From Streptomyces lydicus (GTDB taxonomy: Bacteria; Actinomycetota; Actinomycetes; Streptomycetales; Streptomycetaceae): a stretch of DNA of 64,000 bases. The stretch spans positions 4,898,001 through 4,962,000 of the forward strand of contig NZ_CP017157.1 of the NCBI RefSeq assembly GCF_001729485.1. Reading direction: 5' to 3'. Positions within the stretch are counted from its first letter, which is position 1. Each line of letters begins with the position of its first letter. Made by a program: the position numbers and the translations under genes. Below, piece by piece: positions 1-9,236 of this stretch. The notes under the pieces are model-generated. The model did no database searches. It saw nothing but the letters and a program-made list of their open reading frames with translations, and had not been told where the DNA came from.

Positions 1-656
1 ACGGCGAGGTGGCCCGGATCATCCCGGTGTGGGACTTCGCGCTGAACTCGCTGAAGGTGGCCGCCGCCAATGCGGTCACCAACTGCGCGGGGGCGGCGCT
101 GGCCGGCTACGCGCTGGCCCGGATGCGCTTCCGGGGCCGCCGGGCCGCGCTGGTCGTGTTCGTCATGGCGATGCTGGTGCCGGTCGAGTCCATCATGATC
201 GCCCAGTTCGTGACGATGCGGGAGCTCCAGCTCAACAACACCCTGCTCGGCGTGGTGCTGCCCGGCTGCATCGGCGGGATGAACGTGCTGCTGATGCGGA
301 ACGCCTTCGCCGGCCTGCCGTACGAGGTCGAGGAGGCGGCGTTCGTCGACGGCGCCAACGCGTGGCAGCGGTTCGTCCGGATCGCCCTGCCGTCGGTCAA
401 GGGCACCCTCGCGGTCGTGGCGATCTTCGCCTTCATGGGGGCCTGGGACGACTTCCTGTGGCCGCTGATCGTGCTGAGCGACCAGTCGAAGTTCACCCTG
501 ACCATCGGCCTGAACTTCCTGCACGGCACCTTCGCGGACAACCAGCGGCTGGTCGCGGCCGGCACCGTCATCGCCGTCCTCCCGCTGATCGTGCTGTTCG
601 CCTGTCTGCAGCGCTACTTCTTCCGCGGCGTCGGTGAGGGCGCCGTCAAGGGCTGA
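1..656 (+). CDS. Carbohydrate ABC transporter permease (MalG type), 5' end cut by window
   Basis: This is the inner-membrane subunit of a binding-protein-dependent sugar importer. The reading frame is open from the left edge (first full codon at base 3), so the true start lies outside. Several hydrophobic segments are visible. The cytoplasmic EAA loop that contacts the ATPase is clear: EEAAFVDGANAWQRF followed by IALP. The C-terminus FFRGVGEGAVKG is typical of MalG-family permeases. The next three genes are glycosidases for N-glycans and follow closely on the same strand, so I infer import of a released mannose-rich oligosaccharide. The substrate itself cannot be read from the sequence. Confidence 0.9.
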   Translation, partial: GEVARIIPVWDFALNSLKVAAANAVTNCAGAALAGYALARMRFRGRRAALVVFVMAMLVPVESIMIAQFVTMRELQLNNTLLGVVLPGCIGGMNVLLMRNAFAGLPYEVEEAAFVDGANAWQRFVRIALPSVKGTLAVVAIFAFMGAWDDFLWPLIVLSDQSKFTLTIGLNFLHGTFADNQRLVAAGTVIAVLPLIVLFACLQRYFFRGVGEGAVKG

Positions 657-702
657 GCCCGCCCGGTACGCGCCCGCACCCGCCCCGACCCACAGGAGCC
701 CC

Positions 703-2025
703 ATGCGATTCGGCGTCAACTACACCCCCACCCAGGGCTGGTTCCACCACTGGCTGGACTTCGACGCGGACTCCGTACGTGCCGACCTCGACTCCATAGC
801 CGGTCTCGGCCTGGACCACATCCGGGTCTTCCCGCTCTGGCCGCTCTTCCAGCCCAACCGGACGCTGATCCGGCCGCGCGCCGTGGAACAGCTGGTGGAG
901 CTGGCGGACGCGGCCGCCGAACGCGGGCTGGACGTCAACGTCGACGGACTGCAGGGCCATCTGTCGAGCTTCGACTTCCTGCCCGCGTGGACCACGACCT
1001 GGCACCGCCGCAACCTCTTCACCGACCCGGACGTACTGGCCGGGCAGCAGGAGTATCTGCGGACGCTGGCGGCCGCGCTCGCCGACCGGCCCAACTTCCT
1101 CGGGATGACGCTCGGCAACGAGATCAACCAGTTCTCCGACGGCCCGCACCCGGACCCCGACCGCATCACCGCCGCGCAGGCCACCGCCTGGCTGGAGCGG
1201 ATGCTGGCGGCCTGCGAACGGGGCGCGCCGGGCCGGACGCATCTGCACGCCGCCTACGACGCCGCCTGGTACCGCGACGGGCACCCCTTCACCCCCGCCC
1301 AGGCGGCCCGACTGGGCGCGGTCACCGCCGTGCACTCCTGGGTGTTCAACGGCACCGCGCAGCGGCACGGCCCGACGGGCACCGCCACCGAGCAGCACGC
1401 CGCCTACCTCATCGAGCTGTCGAAGGCGTGGGCCGAGGACCCGCACCGCCCGGTGTGGCTCCAGGAGGTCGGCGCCCCCGCGCCGCACATCCCCGAGGAG
1501 CGGGCGGCGGGCTTCACCGAGGCCACCGTGACCCACGCCCTGGACTGCCCGGACCTGTGGGGCGTGACCTGGTGGTGTTCGCACGACGTCGCACGGTCGC
1601 TCGCGGACTTCCCGGAGCTGGAATACGGGCTGGGGCTGCTCGGCAACGACCGTACGGTCAAACCGGCGGGCCGGGCCATCGCGGCGCTGGCCGAGCAGTG
1701 GCGCGGCCGGCGGCACCGGCCGGCGGTCCGCGGCACCGCGCTGGTCGTCGACGCCGGCGAGGCCGGGACCGCGCCTGGGCGGTCGGTGTGCGCGCCCGGC
1801 GGCCCGGTCTTCGAGTCCTGGGCCGAGCTCGCCGCCGAGGGCGTCCGGCCGGCCCTCGTACTGGCCGAACGCGCCACCGACGCGGCGCACCTGGCGTCCC
1901 GTGGCATCACCGCGGTCCTGACTCCCGACGAGGTCGGGGGCGCCGCTGGGCGCCGCGGGGCGTCCGCTCCCGCGGGCCCGCGCCCGTCGTCACCGTCCGT
2001 CCCCCCTCGGAGGAGCGCCTCATGA
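703..2025 (+). CDS. Glycoside hydrolase family 5-like enzyme, probable beta-mannosidase of N-glycan core
   Basis: A 440-aa TIM-barrel glycosidase without a signal peptide, so probably cytoplasmic. ATG 703 is chosen because AGGAG lies at 694-698; an in-frame start further upstream would overlap the permease. The GH5 acid/base motif is GNEIN (Glu140), and the likely nucleophile is Glu255 in WLQEVGAP. The N-terminus FGVNYTPTQGW and overall length recall GH5 subfamily 18 enzymes that cleave Man-beta-1,4-GlcNAc; that subfamily call is from memory. The stop overlaps the next ATG by 4 bp (ATGA), which suggests translational coupling with the GH85 gene. An endo-mannanase is the alternative. Confidence 0.8.
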   Translation: MRFGVNYTPTQGWFHHWLDFDADSVRADLDSIAGLGLDHIRVFPLWPLFQPNRTLIRPRAVEQLVELADAAAERGLDVNVDGLQGHLSSFDFLPAWTTTWHRRNLFTDPDVLAGQQEYLRTLAAALADRPNFLGMTLGNEINQFSDGPHPDPDRITAAQATAWLERMLAACERGAPGRTHLHAAYDAAWYRDGHPFTPAQAARLGAVTAVHSWVFNGTAQRHGPTGTATEQHAAYLIELSKAWAEDPHRPVWLQEVGAPAPHIPEERAAGFTEATVTHALDCPDLWGVTWWCSHDVARSLADFPELEYGLGLLGNDRTVKPAGRAIAALAEQWRGRRHRPAVRGTALVVDAGEAGTAPGRSVCAPGGPVFESWAELAAEGVRPALVLAERATDAAHLASRGITAVLTPDEVGGAAGRRGASAPAGPRPSSPSVPPRRSAS

Positions 2026-4112
2026 ACCGGCAACCGTCGCCCGTCCCCCGCCGTCGTGTGCTGCTGGCCGGGGCGGGCGCCGCGGCCGCCCTGGCCGGAC
2101 CGTCCCTCGGGGCCTCCGCCGCCCGGGCCGCCGGCCGGCACCGGCCCCGCGCCGCGGACTCCCTGCAGCCCTACGCCTCGTACTGGTTCCCCGATTCGCT
2201 GCCGTCGGGCACCCCCGGAGACGGCATCACCTGGCGCAGCCTCGCGGCCTGGCAGCCCGGGACCGACCGGGACCTGGCGTTCAACCGGGCGACGGTGCCG
2301 CTCGCCCCGCGTTTCACGCCCGTCCCGGCGAACACCACCGCCCGCGCCGGGCAGGCCAGGATCAGCGCGCTGGCGGCCTTCGACCACACCGCGGGCAACC
2401 CGTCGCAGGGTTCGGCGAGCGCGGACACCTACGCGCCGACCCACTGGGCGCTCCTCGACGAGCTGGTCTTCTGGGGCGGTTCCGCCGGCGAGGGGCTGAT
2501 CCTGGCGCCGAACGCCCCGCTGGTCGACGCCGCGCACCGCAACGGCGTCCCCGTACTGGGCACCGTCTTCCTGCCGCCGGTCGCCTACGGCGGGCAGCTG
2601 CGCTGGACCCGTGACCTGGTGCGCAAGGACGCGGCGGGGCGTTTCCCGCTGGCCGCGAAGCTGGTGCAGGTCGCGACGGTGTACGGCTTCGACGGCTGGT
2701 TCGTCAATGCGGAGACCGGGGGCGGGGACGCCGCGCTGGCCGCGGACATGCAGGCGTTCCTGCGGGCGCTGCGCACCGCGGGCGCCGGCCACGGCTTGCG
2801 GGTCACCTGGTACGACGCGATGAACCGGACCGGGCAGGTCGGCTGGCAGGGCGCGCTCGACGACCTCAACCGGCCGTTCTTCCAGGACGCTTCCGGGCCG
2901 GTCGCCGACAGCCTGTTCGTGGACTTCCGCTGGAGCGCCCGGTCGCTCGCGGACTCCGGGCGGCTCGCCGAGCAACTGGGGCGCAGCCGCTACGAGTTGT
3001 GGGCCGGTGTCGATGTCGAGTCGGCAGGCTGGGACACCGCTACGGACTGGGACGCGATCCTCCCCGAGGGCCGGGACCAGGTCGTCTCGTTCGGCTTCTA
3101 CCGTCCCGAGTGGACCCTCCAGCACCTGCCGGCGGGACGCACCCCGGGCCAGTTCCACGCCGCGGACGACCGGTTCTGGGCGGGCGGGGGCGCGGCTCCG
3201 GCGGCGCCCGGCGGGGCGGGCGGCTGGCGGGCACCGGCCACCGCGGTCGCCGACCGCTCGACGCTCACCGCGCTGCCCTTCGCCAGCAGCTTCAACACCG
3301 GGCACGGCCTGCGCTGGTACGAGGCCGGCAAGGTCACCTCCGAGGCCCCCTGGAGCCATCTCGGCCTGCAGGACCGGCTGCCGCCGCGGCGCTGGGTGGT
3401 GCACACCGAGGGGCAACTCCCGGTCGTCTCATGGGACTTCGACGACGCCTGGCGGGGCGGCAGCAGTCTGCTGGTGCGCGGCGCCCTCGACGCACCGGCC
3501 ACGCTGGAGCTGTTCCCCGCCCGGCTGCCGGCCGGTGCCGCCACGGTCCTCGACCTCACCCACCGGCTCGATCCGGACTCCGGCCCGGTGACCGTCGAGG
3601 TGGCGGTCGCGACCCGGCCGGCGCCGGCACCGGGCCGGCCCGCACCATACGTCCACCTGCCGGCCGGGACCCTTCAGCCGGGCGGCGGCTGGCGCACCGA
3701 CACCGTACGGCTCGGCCCGCTCGGCTCCGGCACGCTGCACGCGCTGGGCGTACGGCTGACCGGGCGCGGCGGGACGGCGTTGGCCTGGCGGCTGGGGGCG
3801 CTCGCGGTGCACGACGGCCCGGTGTCCCCGGCCGCCCCCGGTGGGCTGCGGATCACCGACACCGCCGCCGCCGACGGCGCGGTCTCGGTGCGGCTGACCT
3901 GGCGCCGCGCGGACGGCCCGGTGCGTCACTACGAGGTCCACCGCCGGCTCCCGGACGGCAGCCGCCGCTTCCTCGGCGGCACCTGCGGCACGGCCCTGTA
4001 CGTACCGGGACTGCGGCGCGCCGGGGCGGAGCCGGCCGCCGCGATCGAGGTACGCGCCGTGCACGAACTGTTCACCGCCTCGGAGCCGGCCCGCGTCCAA
4101 CTCCCCTGGTAG
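2022..4112 (+). CDS. Secreted endo-beta-N-acetylglucosaminidase, GH85
   Basis: A 696-aa enzyme expected to cut between the two core GlcNAc residues of N-glycans on glycoproteins. The N-terminus has a twin-arginine-type signal (PRRRVLLAGAGAAAALAG, then an Ala-rich cleavage region), so it is probably exported folded. The GH85 catalytic motif is GFDGWFVNAETGGG, with Asn229 and Glu231 as the expected catalytic pair for oxazoline chemistry. The barrel fills roughly residues 45-400, and beta-sandwich/FnIII-like regions follow to the C-terminus (APGGLRITD onwards). The start overlaps the GH5 stop. The family call is strong; activity on high-mannose glycans is inferred from the neighbouring GH38 gene. 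Confidence 0.9.
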   Translation: MNRQPSPVPRRRVLLAGAGAAAALAGPSLGASAARAAGRHRPRAADSLQPYASYWFPDSLPSGTPGDGITWRSLAAWQPGTDRDLAFNRATVPLAPRFTPVPANTTARAGQARISALAAFDHTAGNPSQGSASADTYAPTHWALLDELVFWGGSAGEGLILAPNAPLVDAAHRNGVPVLGTVFLPPVAYGGQLRWTRDLVRKDAAGRFPLAAKLVQVATVYGFDGWFVNAETGGGDAALAADMQAFLRALRTAGAGHGLRVTWYDAMNRTGQVGWQGALDDLNRPFFQDASGPVADSLFVDFRWSARSLADSGRLAEQLGRSRYELWAGVDVESAGWDTATDWDAILPEGRDQVVSFGFYRPEWTLQHLPAGRTPGQFHAADDRFWAGGGAAPAAPGGAGGWRAPATAVADRSTLTALPFASSFNTGHGLRWYEAGKVTSEAPWSHLGLQDRLPPRRWVVHTEGQLPVVSWDFDDAWRGGSSLLVRGALDAPATLELFPARLPAGAATVLDLTHRLDPDSGPVTVEVAVATRPAPAPGRPAPYVHLPAGTLQPGGGWRTDTVRLGPLGSGTLHALGVRLTGRGGTALAWRLGALAVHDGPVSPAAPGGLRITDTAAADGAVSVRLTWRRADGPVRHYEVHRRLPDGSRRFLGGTCGTALYVPGLRRAGAEPAAAIEVRAVHELFTASEPARVQLPW

Positions 4113-4177
4113 GCAAGGGCAACGCCCTCCTCCCTCACCACTGCCCGTACCACCCCCGACGTTACGGAGCCCCTGCC

Positions 4178-7100
4178 GTGCACGACGACCGCGCACTGAT
4201 CGAAGCCCGCCTCAAGCGGGTCCTGGACGAGCGCATCCGGCCCGCGCTGTACCCGGAGTCGGTTCCCCTGGAGGTCGCGGCCTGGGTCGCGCCGGGCGTC
4301 GGCTCCCCCGGCGGGGAGCCGGGGGCCCCCGGAACCGTGCCGGTGGCCGAGGGCCTGGCCGCCGCGCACACCCCCGTGGCGGTGGGGGACGCCTGGGGCG
4401 CGCCCTGGGGCACGACCTGGTTCAAGGTGACTGGTGAGGTGCCGGCGGAGTGGGCGGGGCGCACCGTCGAGGCGGTGCTGGACCTGGGCTTCGACGAGCG
4501 GATGCCGGGCTTCCAGTGCGAGGCGCTGGTGCATCTGCCCGACGGCACCCCGGTGAAGGCGATCAATCCGCGCAACCAGTGGGTGCGGGTGGGGGCGCCG
4601 GTGCGCGGTGGCGAGCGGGTCGAGTGGCATCTGGAGGCCGCTTCCAATCCCGTCATCCTCGATGTCCATCCGTTCCTGCCGACCCCGCTGGGCGACCCGG
4701 AGACGGCGGGCAGCGAGCCGCAGTACCGGCTGGCGCGGATGGATCTGGCGGTGTTCGACACCGAGGTGTGGGAGCTGATCCTGGACCTGGAGGTGCTGGG
4801 CGAGCTGATGGTGGAGCTCCCGGTGGACGGCCCGCGGCGCTGGGAGGTGCTGCGGGCGGTGGGCCGGGCGCTGGACGCGGTGGACCTGCAGGACGTCAAC
4901 GCGACGGCGCGGGCGGCACGGGCGGAGCTGCGGGCGGTGCTGGCGGCGCCCGCGGGGGCCTCCGCGCACCGGATCAGCGCGGTGGGCCACGCGCACATCG
5001 ACTCGGCGTGGTTGTGGCCGCTGCGGGAGACCGTGCGGAAGGTGGCGCGTACGACGTCCAACATGACGGCGCTGCTGGCGGACGAGCCGGAGTTCGTCTA
5101 CGCCATGTCGCAGGCGCAGCAGTACGCCTGGATCAAGGAGCACCGGCCCGAGGTGTACGCCAAGGTCAAGAAGGCGGTCGCGGAGGGGCGGTTCGCGCCG
5201 GCCGGCGGGATGTGGGTGGAGTCGGACACCAATATGCCCGGATCGGAGGCGATGGCCCGGCAGTTCGTGCACGGCAAGCGGTTCTTCCTGGAGGAGTTCG
5301 GCGTCGAGAACGACGAGGCGTGGCTGCCGGACACCTTCGGTTTCGCCGCCGGGCTGCCGCAGATCATCCGGGCGGCGGGCTCGAAGTGGCTGCTGACGCA
5401 GAAGATCTCGTGGAGCCAGATCAACGCCTTCCCGCACCACACCTTCCGCTGGGAGGGCATCGACGGCACCCGGATCTTCACCCACTTCCCGCCGGTGGAC
5501 ACCTACAACTGCCAGATGGCGGGGCGCGAGATCGCCCATGCGGCACGCAATTTCAAGGACAAGGGCGTGGCCCGCCACTCGCTGGCGCCGACCGGCTGGG
5601 GCGACGGCGGCGGGGGCACCACCCGCGAGATGATCGCCAAGGCCCGCCGGCTGCGCGATCTGGACGGCTCGGCGACGGTGCGGTGGGAGCGGCCCGCGGA
5701 CTTCTTCGCGAAGGCCGAGGCGGAGTACCCGAACGCGCCGGTGTGGGTGGGTGAGCTGTATCTGGAGCTGCACCGGGCGACGCTGACGAGCCAGGCGCGG
5801 ACCAAGCGGGGCAACCGGCGCAGCGAGCAGCTGCTGCGGGAGGCCGAGCTGTGGTCGGCGACGGCTGCCGTGGCCGCCGGTCACCCGTATCCGTACGCGG
5901 AGTTGGACCGGCTCTGGAAGACCGTGCTGCTCCACCAGTTCCATGACATCCTGCCCGGTTCGTCCATCGCGTGGGTGCACCGTGAGGCGGAGCGGACCTA
6001 TGCGGCGGTCGCCGCCGAGCTGGAGGGGATCATCGCGGGCGCCCTGGCGGCGCTGGCCGGCGGCGGCAGCGAGGAGCTGGCGGTGAACTCGGCGCCGCAC
6101 CCGCGCGGCGGGGTCCCGGCGGGGGCGGTGGCGGCGCCGCTGGCCGACGGTCCCGAGGTGACCGCCGCGCCCCGCGACGGCGGCGGGTTCACGCTGGCCA
6201 ACGGGCTGCTGCGGATCGGGATCGACGCCCGTGGCCTGGTGGTCTCCGCGTACGACTGCGCCGCCGGGCGGGAGGTGGTGGCGCCCGGCGAGGCGGCGAA
6301 CCTGCTGCAGATCCACCCGGACTTCCCGAACATGTGGGACGCCTGGGACGTGGATTCCTTCTACCGCAACGTCGTCACCGATCTGACGGACACGGACGAG
6401 GTCGCGCTCGGCGAGGTGACCGGCGGGGCGGCGACGGTGCGGGTGGTCCGCAGCTTCGGTGAGTCCCGGGTGGTGCAGTCGCTGACGCTGGCCCGCGGGC
6501 AGCGGCGGCTGGACATCGACACCGAGGTCGACTGGCACGAGACGGAGAAGTTCCTCAAGGCGGCGTTCCCGCTGGACGTGCACGCCGAGCGGTATGCCGC
6601 GGAGACCCAGTTCGGGCACCTGTACCGCCCCACCCACACCAACACCAGCTGGGAGGCGGCCAAGTTCGAGGCGTGCGCGCACCGCTTCGTGCACGTCGCG
6701 GAGCCGGGCTGGGGCGTCGCCCTGGTCAATGACGCCACCTACGGCCATGACGTCACGCGTACGGTGCGGGAGGACGGCGACCGGGGCACCACCACGACCG
6801 TACGGCTCTCCCTGCTGCGTGCCCCGCGCTTCCCCGACCCGGAGACCGACCAGGGCCGGCACGTCTTCCGGTACGCGCTGGTGCCCGGCGCGGACCTCGG
6901 GGACGCGGTCCGCGAGGGCCATCGCATCAACCTGCCCGAGCGGCGGATCACCGGCGCCCGGACGGTGGCTCCGCTGGTCACGGTCGGCAATGACGCGACG
7001 GTGGTCACCGCGGTCAAGCTGGCCGACGACGCGAGCGGCGATGTGGTCGTCCGTCTGCACGAGGCGCTCGGCGGGCGGGCGGTCACCGCGGTGACCGCCG

Positions 7101-7252
7101 GGTTCGAGGTGGCGGACGCGGTCACCACCGATCTGCTGGAGCGGCCGACGGACGACGGGCCGGCGCTCGAACGCGACGGCAGCACCGTCCGGATGCGGCT
7201 GCGTCCGTTCCAGATCGTGACGCTGCGACTGAGCCGGGCGGGCGACCGCTAG
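4178..7252 (+). CDS. Alpha-mannosidase, GH38
   Basis: A 1024-aa retaining alpha-mannosidase, the usual length for bacterial GH38. GTG 4178 is chosen because ACGGAG sits upstream and MHDDRALIEARLKRVLD is a normal family N-terminus. The zinc-site motif GHAHIDSAWLW begins near residue 270, and the nucleophile motif WLPDTFGF lies near 382-389. The conserved HQFHDILPGSS is near 586, and the C-terminal beta domains are complete. There is no signal peptide, so it should trim imported mannosyl oligosaccharide in the cytoplasm. It follows the GH85 gene after 65 bp and ends the apparent operon before a hairpin at 7290-7327. Confidence 0.95.
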   Translation: MHDDRALIEARLKRVLDERIRPALYPESVPLEVAAWVAPGVGSPGGEPGAPGTVPVAEGLAAAHTPVAVGDAWGAPWGTTWFKVTGEVPAEWAGRTVEAVLDLGFDERMPGFQCEALVHLPDGTPVKAINPRNQWVRVGAPVRGGERVEWHLEAASNPVILDVHPFLPTPLGDPETAGSEPQYRLARMDLAVFDTEVWELILDLEVLGELMVELPVDGPRRWEVLRAVGRALDAVDLQDVNATARAARAELRAVLAAPAGASAHRISAVGHAHIDSAWLWPLRETVRKVARTTSNMTALLADEPEFVYAMSQAQQYAWIKEHRPEVYAKVKKAVAEGRFAPAGGMWVESDTNMPGSEAMARQFVHGKRFFLEEFGVENDEAWLPDTFGFAAGLPQIIRAAGSKWLLTQKISWSQINAFPHHTFRWEGIDGTRIFTHFPPVDTYNCQMAGREIAHAARNFKDKGVARHSLAPTGWGDGGGGTTREMIAKARRLRDLDGSATVRWERPADFFAKAEAEYPNAPVWVGELYLELHRATLTSQARTKRGNRRSEQLLREAELWSATAAVAAGHPYPYAELDRLWKTVLLHQFHDILPGSSIAWVHREAERTYAAVAAELEGIIAGALAALAGGGSEELAVNSAPHPRGGVPAGAVAAPLADGPEVTAAPRDGGGFTLANGLLRIGIDARGLVVSAYDCAAGREVVAPGEAANLLQIHPDFPNMWDAWDVDSFYRNVVTDLTDTDEVALGEVTGGAATVRVVRSFGESRVVQSLTLARGQRRLDIDTEVDWHETEKFLKAAFPLDVHAERYAAETQFGHLYRPTHTNTSWEAAKFEACAHRFVHVAEPGWGVALVNDATYGHDVTRTVREDGDRGTTTTVRLSLLRAPRFPDPETDQGRHVFRYALVPGADLGDAVREGHRINLPERRITGARTVAPLVTVGNDATVVTAVKLADDASGDVVVRLHEALGGRAVTAVTAGFEVADAVTTDLLERPTDDGPALERDGSTVRMRLRPFQIVTLRLSRAGDR

Positions 7253-7289
7253 CGGCCGGGGACCGGACGGGACCGCGGGGCCTGACGGA

Positions 7290-7327
7290 GGCGCCCCTAG
7301 GGGTGTCTCCCTAGGCCCTGGGGCGCC
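7290..7327. terminator. Hairpin terminator after alpha-mannosidase
   Basis: Nested inverted repeats: outer arms GGCGCC (7290-7295 and 7322-7327) and inner arms CCTAGGG (7296-7302) and CCCTAGG (7309-7315), with an asymmetric bulge. It lies at the meeting point of the alpha-mannosidase and a convergent small ORF, so it could work in both directions. Confidence 0.6.
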
Positions 7328-7616
7328 CCGGCCGGAACCGGGCGTCGGGGCAGGTGTCGCGGCGCCGCTCCCGCCCGCCCCCGCGTCCGGCCCGCCGGTC
7401 GCGGCCGGTGTCCGGCACCCGGCCCCGGGCGGGGGCGCACCCCGCTTCCCGGCCGGGGTCACGGCTCGGGTCCAGGCCGAGCATGTCCATCAGCAACGTC
7501 AGATCCTCGGCGTCCCGGGCACGGCCGGCCAGCGCCTTCCTGGCGAGCCGTCGTTCCTCGTCACACGGCGCGGCGCGGGGCGCGGCGCCATCGGCACTGC
7601 GGTGTTCATCGGTCAC
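7311..7616 (-). CDS. Hypothetical protein, 101 aa
   Basis: I do not recognise a named family. The N-terminal half has a plausible helical segment (EERRLARKALAGRARDAEDLTLLMDMLGLDP), while the C-terminal half is low-complexity Arg/Gly/Pro. It starts with GTG at 7616 without a convincing ribosome binding site, and its 3' end overlaps the hairpin after the alpha-mannosidase. The helical part looks like a real small actinobacterial protein, but the call rests on composition and on the absence of a competing ORF. Confidence 0.45.
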   Translation of the reverse strand: MTDEHRSADGAAPRAAPCDEERRLARKALAGRARDAEDLTLLMDMLGLDPSRDPGREAGCAPARGRVPDTGRDRRAGRGGGRERRRDTCPDARFRPGRPRA

Positions 7617-7845
7617 CGCTGCATTCTCGGCCGGACCTCCGTGGCGTGCCCGTCGAGCGGGCCATTGGGCTCCGACGGGAACGCGACGGCACGCGTTGCG
7701 CCGGACGGGTGAGCCGGATCGCTGGCCCTAGGATCACGGACAGCGCCCGCCCACCGGCAAGGGCCGACGAAACCAGGGAACCACCGCGAGCAGATTTCCC
7801 TCTTTATGGGCACTTGCACCTTGGTCCCCCTTCGCGGAGTCACCG

Positions 7846-8871
7846 TTGAAACATCCCTGTTCCGTCGCGCTCGCGGCCACCCTCGTCACCCTCTGCGCGC
7901 TGCTCACCGGCTGTTCCGACGCCGGGAAAGCGGTCGACTTCAACGCCGGCGCGAAGGGCGACGGCAGCACGCGGACCCAACCCGTCGACGGCGACACCCG
8001 CATGCCGACCGGCCCCCGGAGCGACTTCCGCATCACCCGGACCCTGGACGACGGCACCCATATAGCGCGCACGACGCTGAAGGGCACGAAGTCCGGTGTC
8101 ACCGGAAGCGTCTGGGTGTGGGCCCCGAAGGAGTACCAGGAGGCGAAGTACGCCAAGAGCGGGTTCCCGGTGCTGATAGCGCTGCCCGGCGGGCTGGGCA
8201 GCCCGAAGGAGCCGGGCGGCGTCACCAACTACTGGGTCGGCGGCGACATCGAGCTGCAGGAGAACCTCACGAAGTGGACGGCGGAGGGCAAGAGCCTGCC
8301 GTTCATCGTGGTGATGCCGATGCTGAATCCGGACACCCGGTATCACGACGGCAGCGACATCCCGGGCCAGCAGAAGATGGGCACCTGGCTGACCGAGGAC
8401 GTGGTGAACCTGGCGAAGGCCAACTTCCGTACGTTCGCGTCCCGGGACGGCTGGGCCTTCATGGGCTCGTCGTCGGGCGGTTTCGCCGGTCTGAAGTCCG
8501 TCCTCAAGTACCCGGACCGGTTCAAGGCGGCGATAGCCAGCGGGCCGGACCTCGCACCGGACTCCCCGCTGTGGGCCGGCCACCGGGCCGAGAAGGACGC
8601 CAACGACCCGGGGAAGCTCGCCCGCGGACTGCTGCGCAAGGGCGGCCCGGACGTCTACCTCGCCTTCCAGGCCGGCACCAGGGAATCCCCCGCCGTCACC
8701 ACCGCGATACAGCATTTCCGCACCGCGTACGGCAAGGGCCCGATCCACACCGCCCTGCGGCTGATACCGGGCGGCCGGCACAACGCCTGGGACTACCAGA
8801 AGGGCATGGCCGCCGGCTCGATGAAGTTCATCAGCGACCAGCTGAAGGGCCCGGTGGCGAGCAGTTCCTGA
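7846..8871 (+). CDS. Lipoprotein esterase, alpha/beta-hydrolase (esterase D / antigen-85 type)
   Basis: A 341-aa lipid-anchored hydrolase facing the outside. It starts with TTG at 7846, with GGAG at 7836-7839. The signal ends in a lipobox (ALLTGC), so the mature protein should begin with a lipidated Cys. The nucleophile elbow GSSSGG places the serine at residue 209, and the C-terminal RHNAWDY supplies a His (312) in the expected place. The pattern fits the putative esterase family that includes esterase D and mycolyltransferase-like enzymes. The substrate is unknown. The gene has its own upstream region of about 230 bp. Confidence 0.8.
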   Translation: MKHPCSVALAATLVTLCALLTGCSDAGKAVDFNAGAKGDGSTRTQPVDGDTRMPTGPRSDFRITRTLDDGTHIARTTLKGTKSGVTGSVWVWAPKEYQEAKYAKSGFPVLIALPGGLGSPKEPGGVTNYWVGGDIELQENLTKWTAEGKSLPFIVVMPMLNPDTRYHDGSDIPGQQKMGTWLTEDVVNLAKANFRTFASRDGWAFMGSSSGGFAGLKSVLKYPDRFKAAIASGPDLAPDSPLWAGHRAEKDANDPGKLARGLLRKGGPDVYLAFQAGTRESPAVTTAIQHFRTAYGKGPIHTALRLIPGGRHNAWDYQKGMAAGSMKFISDQLKGPVASSS

Positions 8872-8974
8872 ACCGCTCCCCCGCGCCCCGGCGGCGCCCC
8901 CGGCCCGCAGATGCAGATCACCTTGTGGGGGGCGATGCTGGAGGCGTGGGGGACCGTGGTGAGGAGGACCGCCC

Positions 8975-9169
8975 ATGTCCATGATGGACAAGCTCAAGCA
9001 CATGCTGAAGGGTCACGAATCCCAGACCGACAAGGGCATCGACAAGGCCGGCGACATGGTCGACGAGCGGACCCAGGGCAAGTACAAGGGTCAGGTCGAC
9101 ACCGCCCAGGACAAGCTCCGGGACCAGTTCGGCGGCGGGCGGGGCGAGGACCGGCCCCCGCAGACCTGA
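8975..9169 (+). CDS. Small MT0933-type (Rv0909-like) antitoxin-family protein
   Basis: A 64-aa charged helical protein with the pattern MDKLKHMLKGHE, DKGIDKAGDMVDERT, GKYKGQVDTAQDKL, which matches the MT0933 antitoxin-like family. It starts at ATG 8975 behind a strong GAGGAGG (8961-8967). Despite the family name, no toxin gene lies beside it: the next gene is a GNAT acetyltransferase on the same strand. Many actinobacterial members are solitary, so a toxin-neutralising role should not be assumed. Confidence 0.75.
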   Translation: MSMMDKLKHMLKGHESQTDKGIDKAGDMVDERTQGKYKGQVDTAQDKLRDQFGGGRGEDRPPQT

Positions 9170-9236
9170 GCCGACGGCCCGAGCGGCGGTCCTCGGCCGC
9201 CGCTCCCCCGTCCGGCGCACCGCGTACGCTGTTCGG

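Noticed and set aside
3929..7462. Minus-strand open frame of 1177 codons opposite the alpha-mannosidase
   Set aside because: It is the mirror of a clear GH38 gene in high-GC DNA; the translation is Arg/Gly/His-rich and has no family pattern.
8975..9169. Toxin-antitoxin pair at the MT0933-like gene
   Set aside because: No toxin-sized ORF lies next to it; the neighbours are an esterase and an acetyltransferase.
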